DNA of 64,000 nucleotides from Nannocystis sp. (GTDB lineage Bacteria; Myxococcota_A; Polyangia; Nannocystales; Nannocystaceae). Within the stretch, counting starts at the first letter, position 1, and every line of letters starts with the position of its first letter. The notes under the pieces were generated by a model. The model made no database searches. It had not been told where the DNA came from and saw only the letters and a program-made list of their open reading frames with translations. Below are positions 31,230 through 39,627 of this stretch, piece by piece. Where the stretch lies: assembly GCA_016712315.1 (NCBI GenBank), contig JADJRG010000017.1:124001-188000 (forward strand), in the 5' to 3' direction. A program made the translations under genes and the position numbers.

Positions 31230-32168
31230 TTGACGGCGAACGGGCGTAGCGGGGGTTGGGTGCTGGCGCGGCGGGGCGGCGCGGTGGGGCTCGAGCGGCG
31301 GGGGGCGCGGGCGGCTGGGGCGGGTGAGGTGGCGGTGCGGGTGGCTTTTGCGGGGATCTGCAGGACGGACGTGCGGGCGGCGGACGGCGAGCTGGGGGTC
31401 GCGGAGGGGCGGGTGCTGGGGCATGAGCTCGGAGGGACGATCGCGGCGGTGGGCGCGGGGGTGCGCGGGCTGGCGGTGGGGCAGACGGTGAGCGTGGATC
31501 CGCGGCTCGCGTGCGGGCGCTGCGTGGGCTGCGCGGCCGAGGAGGGCTGTTGGCGGCCGGAATTTTTGGGGGTGGACCGGGACGGGGCGTTCGCAGAGGT
31601 GCTGGTGGTGCCGGCCTCGGCGATCGTGGCGGTGCCCGCGGGGCTGGACCTGCGGCTCGCGGCGTATGTGGAGCCGGTGGCGGCGACGCTGGCGATCGTC
31701 GAGGCGGGGCTGCCACAGGCGGGCGTGGGTGTGGTGGTGGGGCGCGGGCGGATCGCGGAGCTGGCGCTGTTGGTGCTGCACGCGCACGGCTTCTCGCGCG
31801 CGTCTCTCGTCGATCCGGCGGCGCTGGTGGAGACCCGGGGCGGGCTGGATTTTGCGATCGAGGCGGAGGCGAGCGCGGCGCTGATCGACGCGGTGGTGGC
31901 GCGGCTGCGGCCGCGAGGGACGTTGGTGGTCAAGAGCCGGGCGCTGGGGCGGATCCCGATCGATGTCGGGGCGGTGATCGCGAAGGAGCTGCGGGTGGTG
32001 GGCGCTTGTTACGGGTCGTTCGCGGCGGCGGCGGCGCTGCTGGCGAGCGGCCGCGTCGACGTGCGGCCGCTGCTGGGGCGCGCGCGGCCGCTGGTCGAGT
32101 ACGCGGAGGCGCTCGCGGAGGCGCGGGCGGGCGAGGGACAGAAGCTGTTCTTCGCGATGGAGGGGTAG
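31230..32168 (+). CDS. Zinc-type medium-chain alcohol dehydrogenase (first gene of biosynthetic operon)
   Basis: 312 residues from TTG 31230; a later start is possible. The MDR fold is clear: catalytic zinc Cys in F-A-G-I-C-R-T-D-V, G-H-E-L-G-G, structural-zinc lobe C-G-R-C-V-G-C...C (four cysteines) and V-E-P-V-A-A-T. The Rossmann segment (G-V-G-V-V-V-G-R-G-R-I-A) is shortened: the protein is some 30-40 residues smaller than usual and lacks a clear GxGxxG pyrophosphate motif, so cofactor use may be altered. It resembles the threonine/sorbitol dehydrogenase branch. The asparagine-synthetase-like gene starts 6 bp after its stop. Confidence 0.85.
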   Translation: MTANGRSGGWVLARRGGAVGLERRGARAAGAGEVAVRVAFAGICRTDVRAADGELGVAEGRVLGHELGGTIAAVGAGVRGLAVGQTVSVDPRLACGRCVGCAAEEGCWRPEFLGVDRDGAFAEVLVVPASAIVAVPAGLDLRLAAYVEPVAATLAIVEAGLPQAGVGVVVGRGRIAELALLVLHAHGFSRASLVDPAALVETRGGLDFAIEAEASAALIDAVVARLRPRGTLVVKSRALGRIPIDVGAVIAKELRVVGACYGSFAAAAALLASGRVDVRPLLGRARPLVEYAEALAEARAGEGQKLFFAMEG

Positions 32169-32174
32169 GCCGAG

Positions 32175-34052
32175 GTGTGCGGGATCGTCGGCTTGGTGGC
32201 GGAGCACGAGGGCGTGGACGCGGCGGCGTTAGCGCGAGCGATGGCGGCGCTGCGCCACCGCGGGCCGGACGGGGAGGGGCGCTGGATCGCGGAGGACCGA
32301 CGGGCGGCGCTCGGACATGTGCGTTTGGCCCTGGTCGATCGGACAGGAGGAGCGCAGCCGATCGCGAGCGAGGACGGAGCGGTGGTCGCGGCGGTGAGCG
32401 GGGAATTTTATGAGCACGCGGCGCTGCGGGCGGAGCTGATCGGGCGCGGGCATGTGTTCCGCTCGCGCTCGGACAGCGAGGTGCTGGTGCACCTCTACGA
32501 GGAGCGCGGAGCGGCGGCGATCGAGGCGCTTCGCGGGGAATTTTCGCTGCTGCTGTGGGACGCGCGTGATCGCTCGTTGTTGGCGGCGCGCGACCGCTTC
32601 GGGGTGCGTCCGCTGTGTTATGCGCGCCTCGGCGGGGGGTGGGTCTTCGCGTCGGAGGCGAAGGCGCTGCTGGCGGCGGGGGTGCCGGCGGCGTGGGACG
32701 AGGAGGCGCTGTGGCAGGCGACGCAGATGCAGTACCACGACGGCGATCGCACGCTCTTTCACGGGATCGGGCAGGTGGAGCCGGGGCAGCTCGTGGTGGT
32801 GCGCGGCGAGCGGGCGCGGGGGCGGATCTATTGGGACCTGGAGCACCCGCGGGAGGGGTCGCTGCGGCGGCTCGATGACGCGGCGGCGGCGGCGGAGGTG
32901 CGAGAGGCGCTGGCGTCGGCGGTGCGGATCAGGCTGGAGTCAGAGGCGCCGATCTGCTTCCAGCTGAGCGGTGGAGTCGACTCGTCGGCGGTGGTGGCGC
33001 TGGCGGCCCGATCCATGGCATCGCGGCCGGTGTGCTACACGGTGGCGTTCGAGCGGGATGGGTACGATGAGCGGGCGTTCGCGGCGGCGACGGCGGCGGC
33101 GCTGGGGGCGGAGCATCGGCTGGTCGAGGTGCGCCAGGCGGCGCTGCTGGCGGCGCTGCCGGCGGCGATCGGGCACAGCGAGGGGCTGGCGATCAACGGC
33201 CACGTGGCGGCTAAATTTTTGTTGAGCCGGGCGGTCGCGGAAGATGGCTTTCGGGTCATGTTGACAGGGGAAGGCGCCGACGAGCTCTTCGCCGGCTACG
33301 CGCACCTGCGCGGCGACGCGGCGGGGGCGGAGGCGGGGGCGCTGGGGCGGCTGCGGGCGGGGCACGCGGCGTCGGCGGGGCTGATGTTGCCGGAGGGGGA
33401 GGGGCTGGCGCTCGAGGGGGTGCGGCGGCGCCTCGGCTTCGTGCCGACGTGGATGGCGGCGAAGGCGACGCTGGGGCGGCGGGTGGCGGGGCTGTGCGCG
33501 CCTGAGTTCGTGCGGGGGCGCGCGGGCGCGGACGGGTTCGTGCGCTTCATCGACGGGGTGGACGGGCGCCAGCTCGCGGGGCGGGCGCGGGTGCATCAGT
33601 CGCTGTATCTGTGGATCAAGGGGGCGCTGGCGGGGTACATCCTGCGCACGCTGGGCGACGCGATGGAGATGGCGCACGCGGTGGAGGGGCGGGTGCCTTT
33701 CTTGGACCATCGGCTGGCGGCGGTGGCGGGCGGGCTGGCGATCGAGCACTCGCTGCGCGGCGACGGGGCGAAGTTCGTGCTGCGGGAGGCGCTGCGGGGG
33801 TTGGTGCCCGAGGCGGTGCGGACGCGCGAGAAGCACCCGTTCTTGGCGCCGCCGCTGTGCGTGGGCGAGAGCGAGCTGGTGCAGGACACGCTGCGCGGGC
33901 GCGAGGATCTGCCGAGCTTCGTCGATCGGGCGGCGCTGCGGCGGACGCTGGACGCGCTGCCGGCGATGCCGCTGGCGGAGCGGCGGGCGCTCGATCCGGC
34001 GCTGATGTTGATCGCGAGCGCGACGATCTTGCAGCAGAGGTACCGGCTTTGA
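32175..34052 (+). CDS. asnB: Glutamine-hydrolysing asparagine-synthetase-like amidotransferase
   Basis: 625 residues from GTG 32175, giving M-C-G-I-V-G, so Cys2 becomes the N-terminal nucleophile of the class II glutaminase domain (about 2-195; R-H-R-G-P-D-G-E is present). The synthetase domain (about 220-600) has the ATP-binding P-loop S-G-G-V-D-S-S, then T-G-E-G-A-D-E-L-F-A-G-Y, and V-P-F-L-D-H with R-E-K-H-P-F near the end. AsnB-type enzymes amidate a carboxylate through an adenylate. In this operon it could amidate a pathway intermediate or supply asparagine to the NRPS. Its TGA overlaps the TTG start of the NRPS gene (TTGA). Confidence 0.92.
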   Translation: MCGIVGLVAEHEGVDAAALARAMAALRHRGPDGEGRWIAEDRRAALGHVRLALVDRTGGAQPIASEDGAVVAAVSGEFYEHAALRAELIGRGHVFRSRSDSEVLVHLYEERGAAAIEALRGEFSLLLWDARDRSLLAARDRFGVRPLCYARLGGGWVFASEAKALLAAGVPAAWDEEALWQATQMQYHDGDRTLFHGIGQVEPGQLVVVRGERARGRIYWDLEHPREGSLRRLDDAAAAAEVREALASAVRIRLESEAPICFQLSGGVDSSAVVALAARSMASRPVCYTVAFERDGYDERAFAAATAAALGAEHRLVEVRQAALLAALPAAIGHSEGLAINGHVAAKFLLSRAVAEDGFRVMLTGEGADELFAGYAHLRGDAAGAEAGALGRLRAGHAASAGLMLPEGEGLALEGVRRRLGFVPTWMAAKATLGRRVAGLCAPEFVRGRAGADGFVRFIDGVDGRQLAGRARVHQSLYLWIKGALAGYILRTLGDAMEMAHAVEGRVPFLDHRLAAVAGGLAIEHSLRGDGAKFVLREALRGLVPEAVRTREKHPFLAPPLCVGESELVQDTLRGREDLPSFVDRAALRRTLDALPAMPLAERRALDPALMLIASATILQQRYRL

Positions 34053-36937
34053 GCGAGATCGTGCTGGAGCGGCTGGCGCGGGTGGTGGCGCGGCGAGGGG
34101 CGCACGCGGCGATCGAGGAGGACGGGGCGAGCCTGAGTTATGCGGGGCTTTGGCGGTGGGCAGGGGCGATCGGGGCGGCGCTGCGGCGGCGTGGGGTCGG
34201 GGTCGGTGACCTGGTGGCGATCACAGCGCCGAAGTCGGCGGCGTATGTGGCGGCGATGTTGGGCGCTTGGTGGGCGGGGGCGGCGTTCGTGCCGGCGGGG
34301 GCGGAGCTGCCGCCCGGGCGACAGCGGGCGATCCTCGAGGAGGCGGCGCCGCGCTTGACGCTGGACCGCGGGTGGCTCGAGGGGCTGCGTGGTGATGATG
34401 TTGGTGATGGCGATGGTTGGGCGCGGGTCGGGCCGGAGGCGCTGGCGTATGTGGCGTTCACTTCGGGCAGCGGGGGGCGGCCGAAGGGGGTGATGATCGC
34501 GCACCGCGGGGTGGTCGGCCTGTTGATGGCGCAGATCGAGCTGTTTGAGCTGTCTGAAGAGACACGCTCGCTCTTGTTCGTGTCGACGGCGTTCGACGCG
34601 GCGATCTCCGACATCGGCACGGCGCTGCTGGCGGGAGGGACGCTGGTGATCGAGGCTGGGGTCGAGCGGCGCGCTGGCGAGGGGTTGCTGGCGGCGCTGG
34701 CGCGGCTGAAGATCTCGTATGTGGACCTACCGCCTGCGCTGCTGGCAGGTCTGGATCCGGGGCGGGGGTCGGCGGCGTTGTCCGCGTGCCTGAAAAATTT
34801 GAGGACGATCGTGATCGGCGGCGAGGTGTGTCCGGCGGCGGCGGTGCGAGCTTGGGCGGATCGTGTGCGCTTGGTCAGCGTGTACGGGCCGACGGAGGCG
34901 ACGGTGTGCGCGAGCGCGGTGGTGTGTGATCGAGGGTGGCCCGGGCCGCTGCTGGGGGCGCCGCTGCCGGGGGTGATCATGGAGGTGGTCGACGGGGAGC
35001 TGTGGATCGGCGGCGATGGGGTGGCGATCGGCTATTTGGGGCGCCCTGAGCTGGACGCGCGCGGCTTCGTCTCGGTCGGCGAGGGGGGCGCGGCGCGGCG
35101 CTTCTATCGCACGGGGGACCGGGTGCGGGTGGGGGCGCTGGGCGAGCTGGAGTTCGTCGGGCGGGCGGACAGGCAGGTGAAGATCGGCGGGGTGCGGATC
35201 GAGCTGGATGAGGTGGAGGCGCGCCTCGGGGCGCTGCCGGGGGTCGTCGAGGCGGCGGTGGAGGCGCGGGCGGCCGGGCTCGTGGGGTTTGTGGCGGCGG
35301 AGGAGCCCGCGGCGCCGCCGAGCAAGACCTGGCTTCGAGGACAGCTTTTAAGAGATCTGCCGGCGGCGGCGATCCCTCGGCGCTTCGTTTGGCTGCGCGG
35401 GCGGTTGCCGCGGGGGGTGAGCGGCAAGATCGACCGGGGGGCGCTGGCGGGGCTGGAGGTGGAGGAGGGCGCGGCGGCGGCGGGCGCTTGGACGGGGGCG
35501 GCGGGGGCGTTGGCGGCGATCTGGCGGCGCGTGTTGGGGGTGGCGTCGGTGGCGTCGGAGGATCGTTTTGTCGAGCTCGGCGGGGACTCGATGAGCGCGC
35601 TGGAGGTGGTGGCGGCGGCGAGCGCGTGTGGGTTGGGGCTGAGCGGGGTGGAGCTGTTGAGCGAGGGGACGTCGTTTGGGGAGATCGTGCGGGGTATGGA
35701 GGGGGGCGGGGCGGATCTGCGCGCGCCGGCGGCCCTGCTGGCGGCGGTCGACGCGGTGGCCTCTTCGCGCATACCCCCCCAGGGGGCCGAGTATGCGCGC
35801 CCCAGAGAATATTATGATAGTTCCGCGGGCGGCGAGCGGCTGATCACGGGGGCGACGGGGTTCGTCGGCTCGGCGCTGCTGGGGGAGCTGCTGGCGAGGG
35901 GCGAGCAGGGGGTCGTTTGTCTGGTGCGGGCGGCCTCGGTGGAGGCGGCGTACTCGCGGCTGGCGGCGGCGCTGGCGGTGCACGAGCGGGCGCTGGATCG
36001 AGGCCGGGTGCGGGTGGTGCTGGGAGATCTGGAGCAGCGGCGCTTTGGGGTCGATGAGGCGACGTGGCGGGGGCTGTGTGAGCGGGTGGAGGTGATCGTG
36101 CACAGCGGCGCGCGGGTGCACTTGATGGAGACGTTTGAGGCGCTGGCGCCGACGAACTTGGGCGGTACGGCGGAGGCGCTGGCGCTGGCGCTGGCGGCGC
36201 GACGACGGCCGCTGCTGGCGCTGATCTCGACCTTGAGCGTCTTTGTCGGGGCCGAGCCGGCGGTGGCGGTGGCGCGCGAGGCGGACGATCGATCGGGGGT
36301 GGAGGGGCTGGTGGGCGGGTATACGCAGAGCAAGTGGGCGGCGGAGGCGCTGCTGCGGCGATTCGCGCCGCCGCTGCCGGCGCTGTGTGTGCGCCTTGGG
36401 TTGGTGACGGGTTCGAGCACGAGCGGGCGGGCCGGGCCGCGCGAGCAGCTCTCGCTGTTCTTGCGGGGGCTGGCGGCGTTGGGGGCGGCGCCGCGGGGGT
36501 TCTTTGAGGGGCTGCGGCTCGACGTGACGCCGGTGGACTATGTGGGGGCGGCGCTGGCGGAGCTGCTGGCTCGGCCGCGGGGAGAGGCTGGGATCGAGAC
36601 GGTGCACGTGGCGAGCGAGCGGGGCGCGACGGGGGCGGCGCTGGTGGCGGCGCTGCGGGCGGAAGGGGCGGCGATCGAGGTGGTGGAGCCGGAGGAATTC
36701 TTGGCGCGCGGCGCTGAGGCGAGCGGGCGCTCGGCGTTGGCGGCGTTGGCGTATTTGTCGCTGTGCCGGCGCTTGCCAGGCGCGCACGCGGGGCTGCGCG
36801 GGTATGATCTGTTCTTGGCGACGGGCGTGCGGTCGTTTGTTGAGGCGCAGGACCGGCTGGCGGCGCGCTGCCCGGCCGCGGACGAGGCGCTGCTGCGCAG
36901 GTATGTGCGGGCGGCGCTGGCGGAGGGCCTTGAATGA
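34049..36937 (+). CDS. Single-module NRPS: adenylation - carrier - thioester reductase
   Basis: 962 residues from TTG 34049 overlapping the asnB stop; the ORF is open upstream but homology starts here. The A domain (about 5-490) has F-T-S-G-S-G-G-R-P-K-G, Y-G-P-T-E-A-T, Y-R-T-G-D-R and the late Lys in G-V-S-G-K-I-D. The carrier domain has L-G-G-D-S-M with Ser514 for phosphopantetheine. The reductase domain (about 590-960) has the NADPH motif T-G-A-T-G-F-V-G and Y-T-Q-S-K. There is no condensation domain. It should load one acid and release it as an aldehyde or alcohol, like a carboxylic acid reductase or Lys2. Specificity positions read roughly D-A-S-D-V-G-V-V-C-K by eye; the Asp favours an alpha-amino acid, the identity is unknown. 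Confidence 0.93.
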   Translation: MSEIVLERLARVVARRGAHAAIEEDGASLSYAGLWRWAGAIGAALRRRGVGVGDLVAITAPKSAAYVAAMLGAWWAGAAFVPAGAELPPGRQRAILEEAAPRLTLDRGWLEGLRGDDVGDGDGWARVGPEALAYVAFTSGSGGRPKGVMIAHRGVVGLLMAQIELFELSEETRSLLFVSTAFDAAISDIGTALLAGGTLVIEAGVERRAGEGLLAALARLKISYVDLPPALLAGLDPGRGSAALSACLKNLRTIVIGGEVCPAAAVRAWADRVRLVSVYGPTEATVCASAVVCDRGWPGPLLGAPLPGVIMEVVDGELWIGGDGVAIGYLGRPELDARGFVSVGEGGAARRFYRTGDRVRVGALGELEFVGRADRQVKIGGVRIELDEVEARLGALPGVVEAAVEARAAGLVGFVAAEEPAAPPSKTWLRGQLLRDLPAAAIPRRFVWLRGRLPRGVSGKIDRGALAGLEVEEGAAAAGAWTGAAGALAAIWRRVLGVASVASEDRFVELGGDSMSALEVVAAASACGLGLSGVELLSEGTSFGEIVRGMEGGGADLRAPAALLAAVDAVASSRIPPQGAEYARPREYYDSSAGGERLITGATGFVGSALLGELLARGEQGVVCLVRAASVEAAYSRLAAALAVHERALDRGRVRVVLGDLEQRRFGVDEATWRGLCERVEVIVHSGARVHLMETFEALAPTNLGGTAEALALALAARRRPLLALISTLSVFVGAEPAVAVAREADDRSGVEGLVGGYTQSKWAAEALLRRFAPPLPALCVRLGLVTGSSTSGRAGPREQLSLFLRGLAALGAAPRGFFEGLRLDVTPVDYVGAALAELLARPRGEAGIETVHVASERGATGAALVAALRAEGAAIEVVEPEEFLARGAEASGRSALAALAYLSLCRRLPGAHAGLRGYDLFLATGVRSFVEAQDRLAARCPAADEALLRRYVRAALAEGLE

Positions 36938-37929
36938 GGCGAGGGTTGGTGCTCGGGAAATTTATGCCGCCGCACAGCGGACACGTGTTTTTGGTCGAAT
37001 TTGCCAAGAACTACGCGGACGCGGTGACAGTGGTGGTGGGGTCGCTGGCGGCGGAGCCGATCCCTGGGGCGCTGCGGGCGCGGTGGATGCGGGAGCTCTT
37101 TCCGGAGGTGGAGGTGCTGCACTTGACGGACGAGAACCCGCAATCTCCCGACGAGGCGCCGAGCGAGGGGATCTTTTGGCAGATCTGGCGGACGAGCTTG
37201 TTGCGGATCATGGGGGCGCCGCCGGCGCTGGTGTTCGCTTCGGAGGGGTACGGGCGGCGGCTGGCGGCGGAGCTGGGGGCGGAGTTTGTGCCGGTGGATC
37301 CGGGGCGGGAGGCGCTGCGGATCTCGGGCACGGAGCTGCGCCGCGACCCGTGGCGACACTGGGCGCACCTGCCCCGCTGCGTGCGGCCGCACTTCCTCCG
37401 CCGAGTGAGCGTGTTCGGGCCGGAGTCGTGCGGGAAGACGACGCTGTGCCGCGACCTGGCGCCGCGCTTCGGCGGGGTGTGGGCGCCGGAGTACGCGCGC
37501 ACCTGGCTGGAAGAGCAGCCTGGCCATACGGTCAGCCCGGAGGGGCTGCGGGCGATCGTGCGCGGACAGGTGGCGGCGGAGGAGGCGCTGGCGCGGGCGG
37601 CGGAGCGGGCGCTGATCTGCGACACCGATCCGCTGCTGACGGCGGTGTGGAGCGAGGCGCTGTTCGGGGCGGTGGATCCGTGGATCGCCGAGGCGGCGCG
37701 GGGGCGTCACTATGACCTGACGCTGCTGGTCGACGTGGACGTGCCGTGGGAGGCGGATCCGGTGCGCTACCTGGCGGAGGCGGGGCGGGCGGGGTTCTAT
37801 GAGCGCTGCGAGGCGATCTTGCGGGCGCACGGGCGGCCGTTCGTGCGGATCCGGGGGAGCCGGAGCGAGCGCTTGGCGGCGGCGACGGCGGCGATCGAGG
37901 GGCTCGGGGCCCCAGGAGGTGGGTCCTAA
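36934..37929 (+). CDS. nadR: NadR-like nicotinamide-nucleotide adenylyltransferase / ribosylnicotinamide kinase
   Basis: 331 residues, ATGA overlap with the NRPS gene. The N-terminal nucleotidyltransferase half has G-K-F-M-P-P-H-S-G-H and I-S-G-T-E-L-R (the HxGH and ISxTxxR motifs). The C-terminal kinase half has the Walker A G-P-E-S-C-G-K-T-T (about 161) and the R-Y-L-A-E-A-type lid region. There is no DNA-binding domain as in enterobacterial NadR. The known reactions are NMN to NAD and nicotinamide riboside phosphorylation. Its place in a biosynthetic operon suggests NAD(P) supply for the reductase, or use of a nucleotide as a building block; both are inference. Confidence 0.88.
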   Translation: MRRGLVLGKFMPPHSGHVFLVEFAKNYADAVTVVVGSLAAEPIPGALRARWMRELFPEVEVLHLTDENPQSPDEAPSEGIFWQIWRTSLLRIMGAPPALVFASEGYGRRLAAELGAEFVPVDPGREALRISGTELRRDPWRHWAHLPRCVRPHFLRRVSVFGPESCGKTTLCRDLAPRFGGVWAPEYARTWLEEQPGHTVSPEGLRAIVRGQVAAEEALARAAERALICDTDPLLTAVWSEALFGAVDPWIAEAARGRHYDLTLLVDVDVPWEADPVRYLAEAGRAGFYERCEAILRAHGRPFVRIRGSRSERLAAATAAIEGLGAPGGGS

Positions 37930-37932
37930 ACA

Positions 37933-38730
37933 ATGACGCGCGGCGACGACGGCGTAGGGGCGCAGGAGCCCTGGTGGCAGGGGCTCTACGATGATCTGCT
38001 GGCGGAGATGCTGCTGGTGCGCGACGACCCGGCGGAGGTGACGGCGACGGTGGAGCTGCTGGTGCGAGCGCTGGAGCTGCAGCCAGGGGCGCGGGTGTTC
38101 GATCAGTGCTGCGGGATCGGCAGCTTGGCGCTGCCGCTGGCGGCGCGCGGCTTCGAGGTGGTGGGGGTGGACTTGATCGCGGGGTACGTAGAGCGCGCAC
38201 AGACATGTGCGATGAGACAGGGCCTCTCGGCCAGGTTCTTCGCGGCGGACGCGTTCGAGTTCGTGCCGGCGCAGCGCTGTGACGGGGCGTTTAACTGGTG
38301 GACGAGCTTCGGCTACGCGGAGGCGGACGCGGAGAACGTGCGCATGCTCGCGCGCGCGCGCGCGGCGCTGCGGCCGGGCGGGCTCTTCTTGCTGGACACG
38401 ATGAACGTGGCGGGGGTGCTGCGGGGCTTTCAGCCGCACGTGGTGCGCCGCCGCGAGACGCCGCGGGGGGAGGTGGTGCTGCTGCGGGAGAGCGAGCTCG
38501 ACCTGCGCGGCGGGGCGATGAACAAGCGGTGGACGTACTTCTTGCCGGGGGGTGAGCGGGTGGTGCGGACGAGCCGGGTGCGGCTGTATATGCCAGATAC
38601 GCTGGTGCGGCTGTTTGAGGCGGCGGGCTTCGTCGAGGTGGAGATCTTTGGCGACCTGGGCGGCGGGGCGCTGGCGCTGGAGAGCCCGCGCTGTCTGGTG
38701 CGCGGACGGGCGGCGGAGGCGGGGCGATGA
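37933..38730 (+). CDS. SAM-dependent class I methyltransferase
   Basis: 265 residues. Rossmann methyltransferase with motif I V-F-D-Q-C-C-G-I-G-S-L-A-L-P-L, an acidic end of strand 2 in V-V-G-V-D-L-I-A-G-Y-V, D-A-F-E-F-V, and strand 4 C-D-G-A-F-N-W-W-T-S-F-G-Y. It groups with methyltransferase type 11/25 proteins. The position in the operon (3 bp after nadR, ATGA overlap with the oxygenase gene) ties it to the pathway product. N-, O- or C-methylation cannot be decided. Confidence 0.9.
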   Translation: MTRGDDGVGAQEPWWQGLYDDLLAEMLLVRDDPAEVTATVELLVRALELQPGARVFDQCCGIGSLALPLAARGFEVVGVDLIAGYVERAQTCAMRQGLSARFFAADAFEFVPAQRCDGAFNWWTSFGYAEADAENVRMLARARAALRPGGLFLLDTMNVAGVLRGFQPHVVRRRETPRGEVVLLRESELDLRGGAMNKRWTYFLPGGERVVRTSRVRLYMPDTLVRLFEAAGFVEVEIFGDLGGGALALESPRCLVRGRAAEAGR

Positions 38731-39590
38731 GCGACGCGGGGCTGTTTTTTTCTAGGCAGGCGCCGGGGAGCGAGCAGGCGCTGCGCTCGGCTGTGTATGC
38801 GGGCGAGGTCTTTCAGCTCGCGGCGACGGCGGCGACGCAAGCGCTGGTGATCGACGCTCGCGCGGCGCTGGCGGCGGCGCTGGCCGACTGTGGGCCCGAC
38901 CCGCGCGTGGCGGCGCGGGCGTTGTCCGGGGAGGAGTTCTTTCGGCGGATGGGGGCGCTGCGGCGGCTTTTTTATACGGATCCGCGCTTTCATGATCACC
39001 TGCGGGCGGTGGTCGCGGCGGCGGGGTTTTCTGTAAAAGATGTGGCGTTTGATCCGCTGCGGCTGCGGGTGGTCGACCACCTCGGGCATGAGAACCCGAG
39101 CGCGGCGGCGGTGTATTACCCGCACCGCGACACCTGGTACGGGCACCCTTCGGCGCTGATCGTCGGCTGGATCGCGCTGGATGATCTGCTCCCCGAAGAG
39201 ACTTTTTGGTTCTTCCCAAGAAACTTCGCGGCGCCGGCGCCGAATGACTCGGAGATCTTTGACTACGACGCGTGGGTGCGGGACGGCTGGAGCCTGAAGA
39301 TCGGCTGGCAAGACCCGGAGGCGGGGCGCCGGGCGCGGTACCCTCGGTTTACAGGGGCGACGCGGCCGGCGCCTGCGGTGGGGTTCGGCTGCGCGGCGGG
39401 GGAGCTGCTGCTGTTCTCGGGGGCGCACCTGCACGAGACCCGCAGCCACGCGCTCGGCCGGACGCGCTTCAGCTTGGACTTCCGGCTGGTGCACCTCGGT
39501 GACGCGGCGGCGGGGCGCGGGGCGCCGAACGTGGACGGGCGGGCGCGTGGGTCGGCGCTGGCGGACTATGTGCGCGGCGCTGTCGGGTGA
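38727..39590 (+). CDS. Phytanoyl-CoA-dioxygenase-like Fe(II)/2-oxoglutarate oxygenase
   Basis: 287 residues. A possible iron triad: H-R-D (His133 and Asp135) in Y-Y-P-H-R-D-T-W, and a distal His in G-A-H-L-H-E-T (about 234-236). R-T-R-F-S-L-D-F-R follows at the distance expected for the 2-oxoglutarate-binding Arg. The jelly-roll core has I-V-G-W-I-A-L-D-D and L-L-F-S-G. This fits the PhyH/ectoine-hydroxylase superfamily, although the sequence is divergent. It would hydroxylate or desaturate the pathway product. ATGA overlap with the methyltransferase gene. Confidence 0.75.
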   Translation: MSDAGLFFSRQAPGSEQALRSAVYAGEVFQLAATAATQALVIDARAALAAALADCGPDPRVAARALSGEEFFRRMGALRRLFYTDPRFHDHLRAVVAAAGFSVKDVAFDPLRLRVVDHLGHENPSAAAVYYPHRDTWYGHPSALIVGWIALDDLLPEETFWFFPRNFAAPAPNDSEIFDYDAWVRDGWSLKIGWQDPEAGRRARYPRFTGATRPAPAVGFGCAAGELLLFSGAHLHETRSHALGRTRFSLDFRLVHLGDAAAGRGAPNVDGRARGSALADYVRGAVG

Positions 39591-39627
39591 TTGTGGATCG
39601 TCGCGATGTCGCGCAGCATCACCGCCG

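Noticed and set aside
33611..34048. Upstream extension of the NRPS reading frame
   Set aside because: It overlaps the conserved C-terminal half of the asparagine-synthetase domain; the TTG at 34049 overlapping the asnB stop fits the adenylation-domain start.
36538..38439. 633-codon minus-strand ORF across the NRPS, nadR and methyltransferase genes
   Set aside because: His/Arg/Pro-rich antisense frame spanning three well-supported genes.
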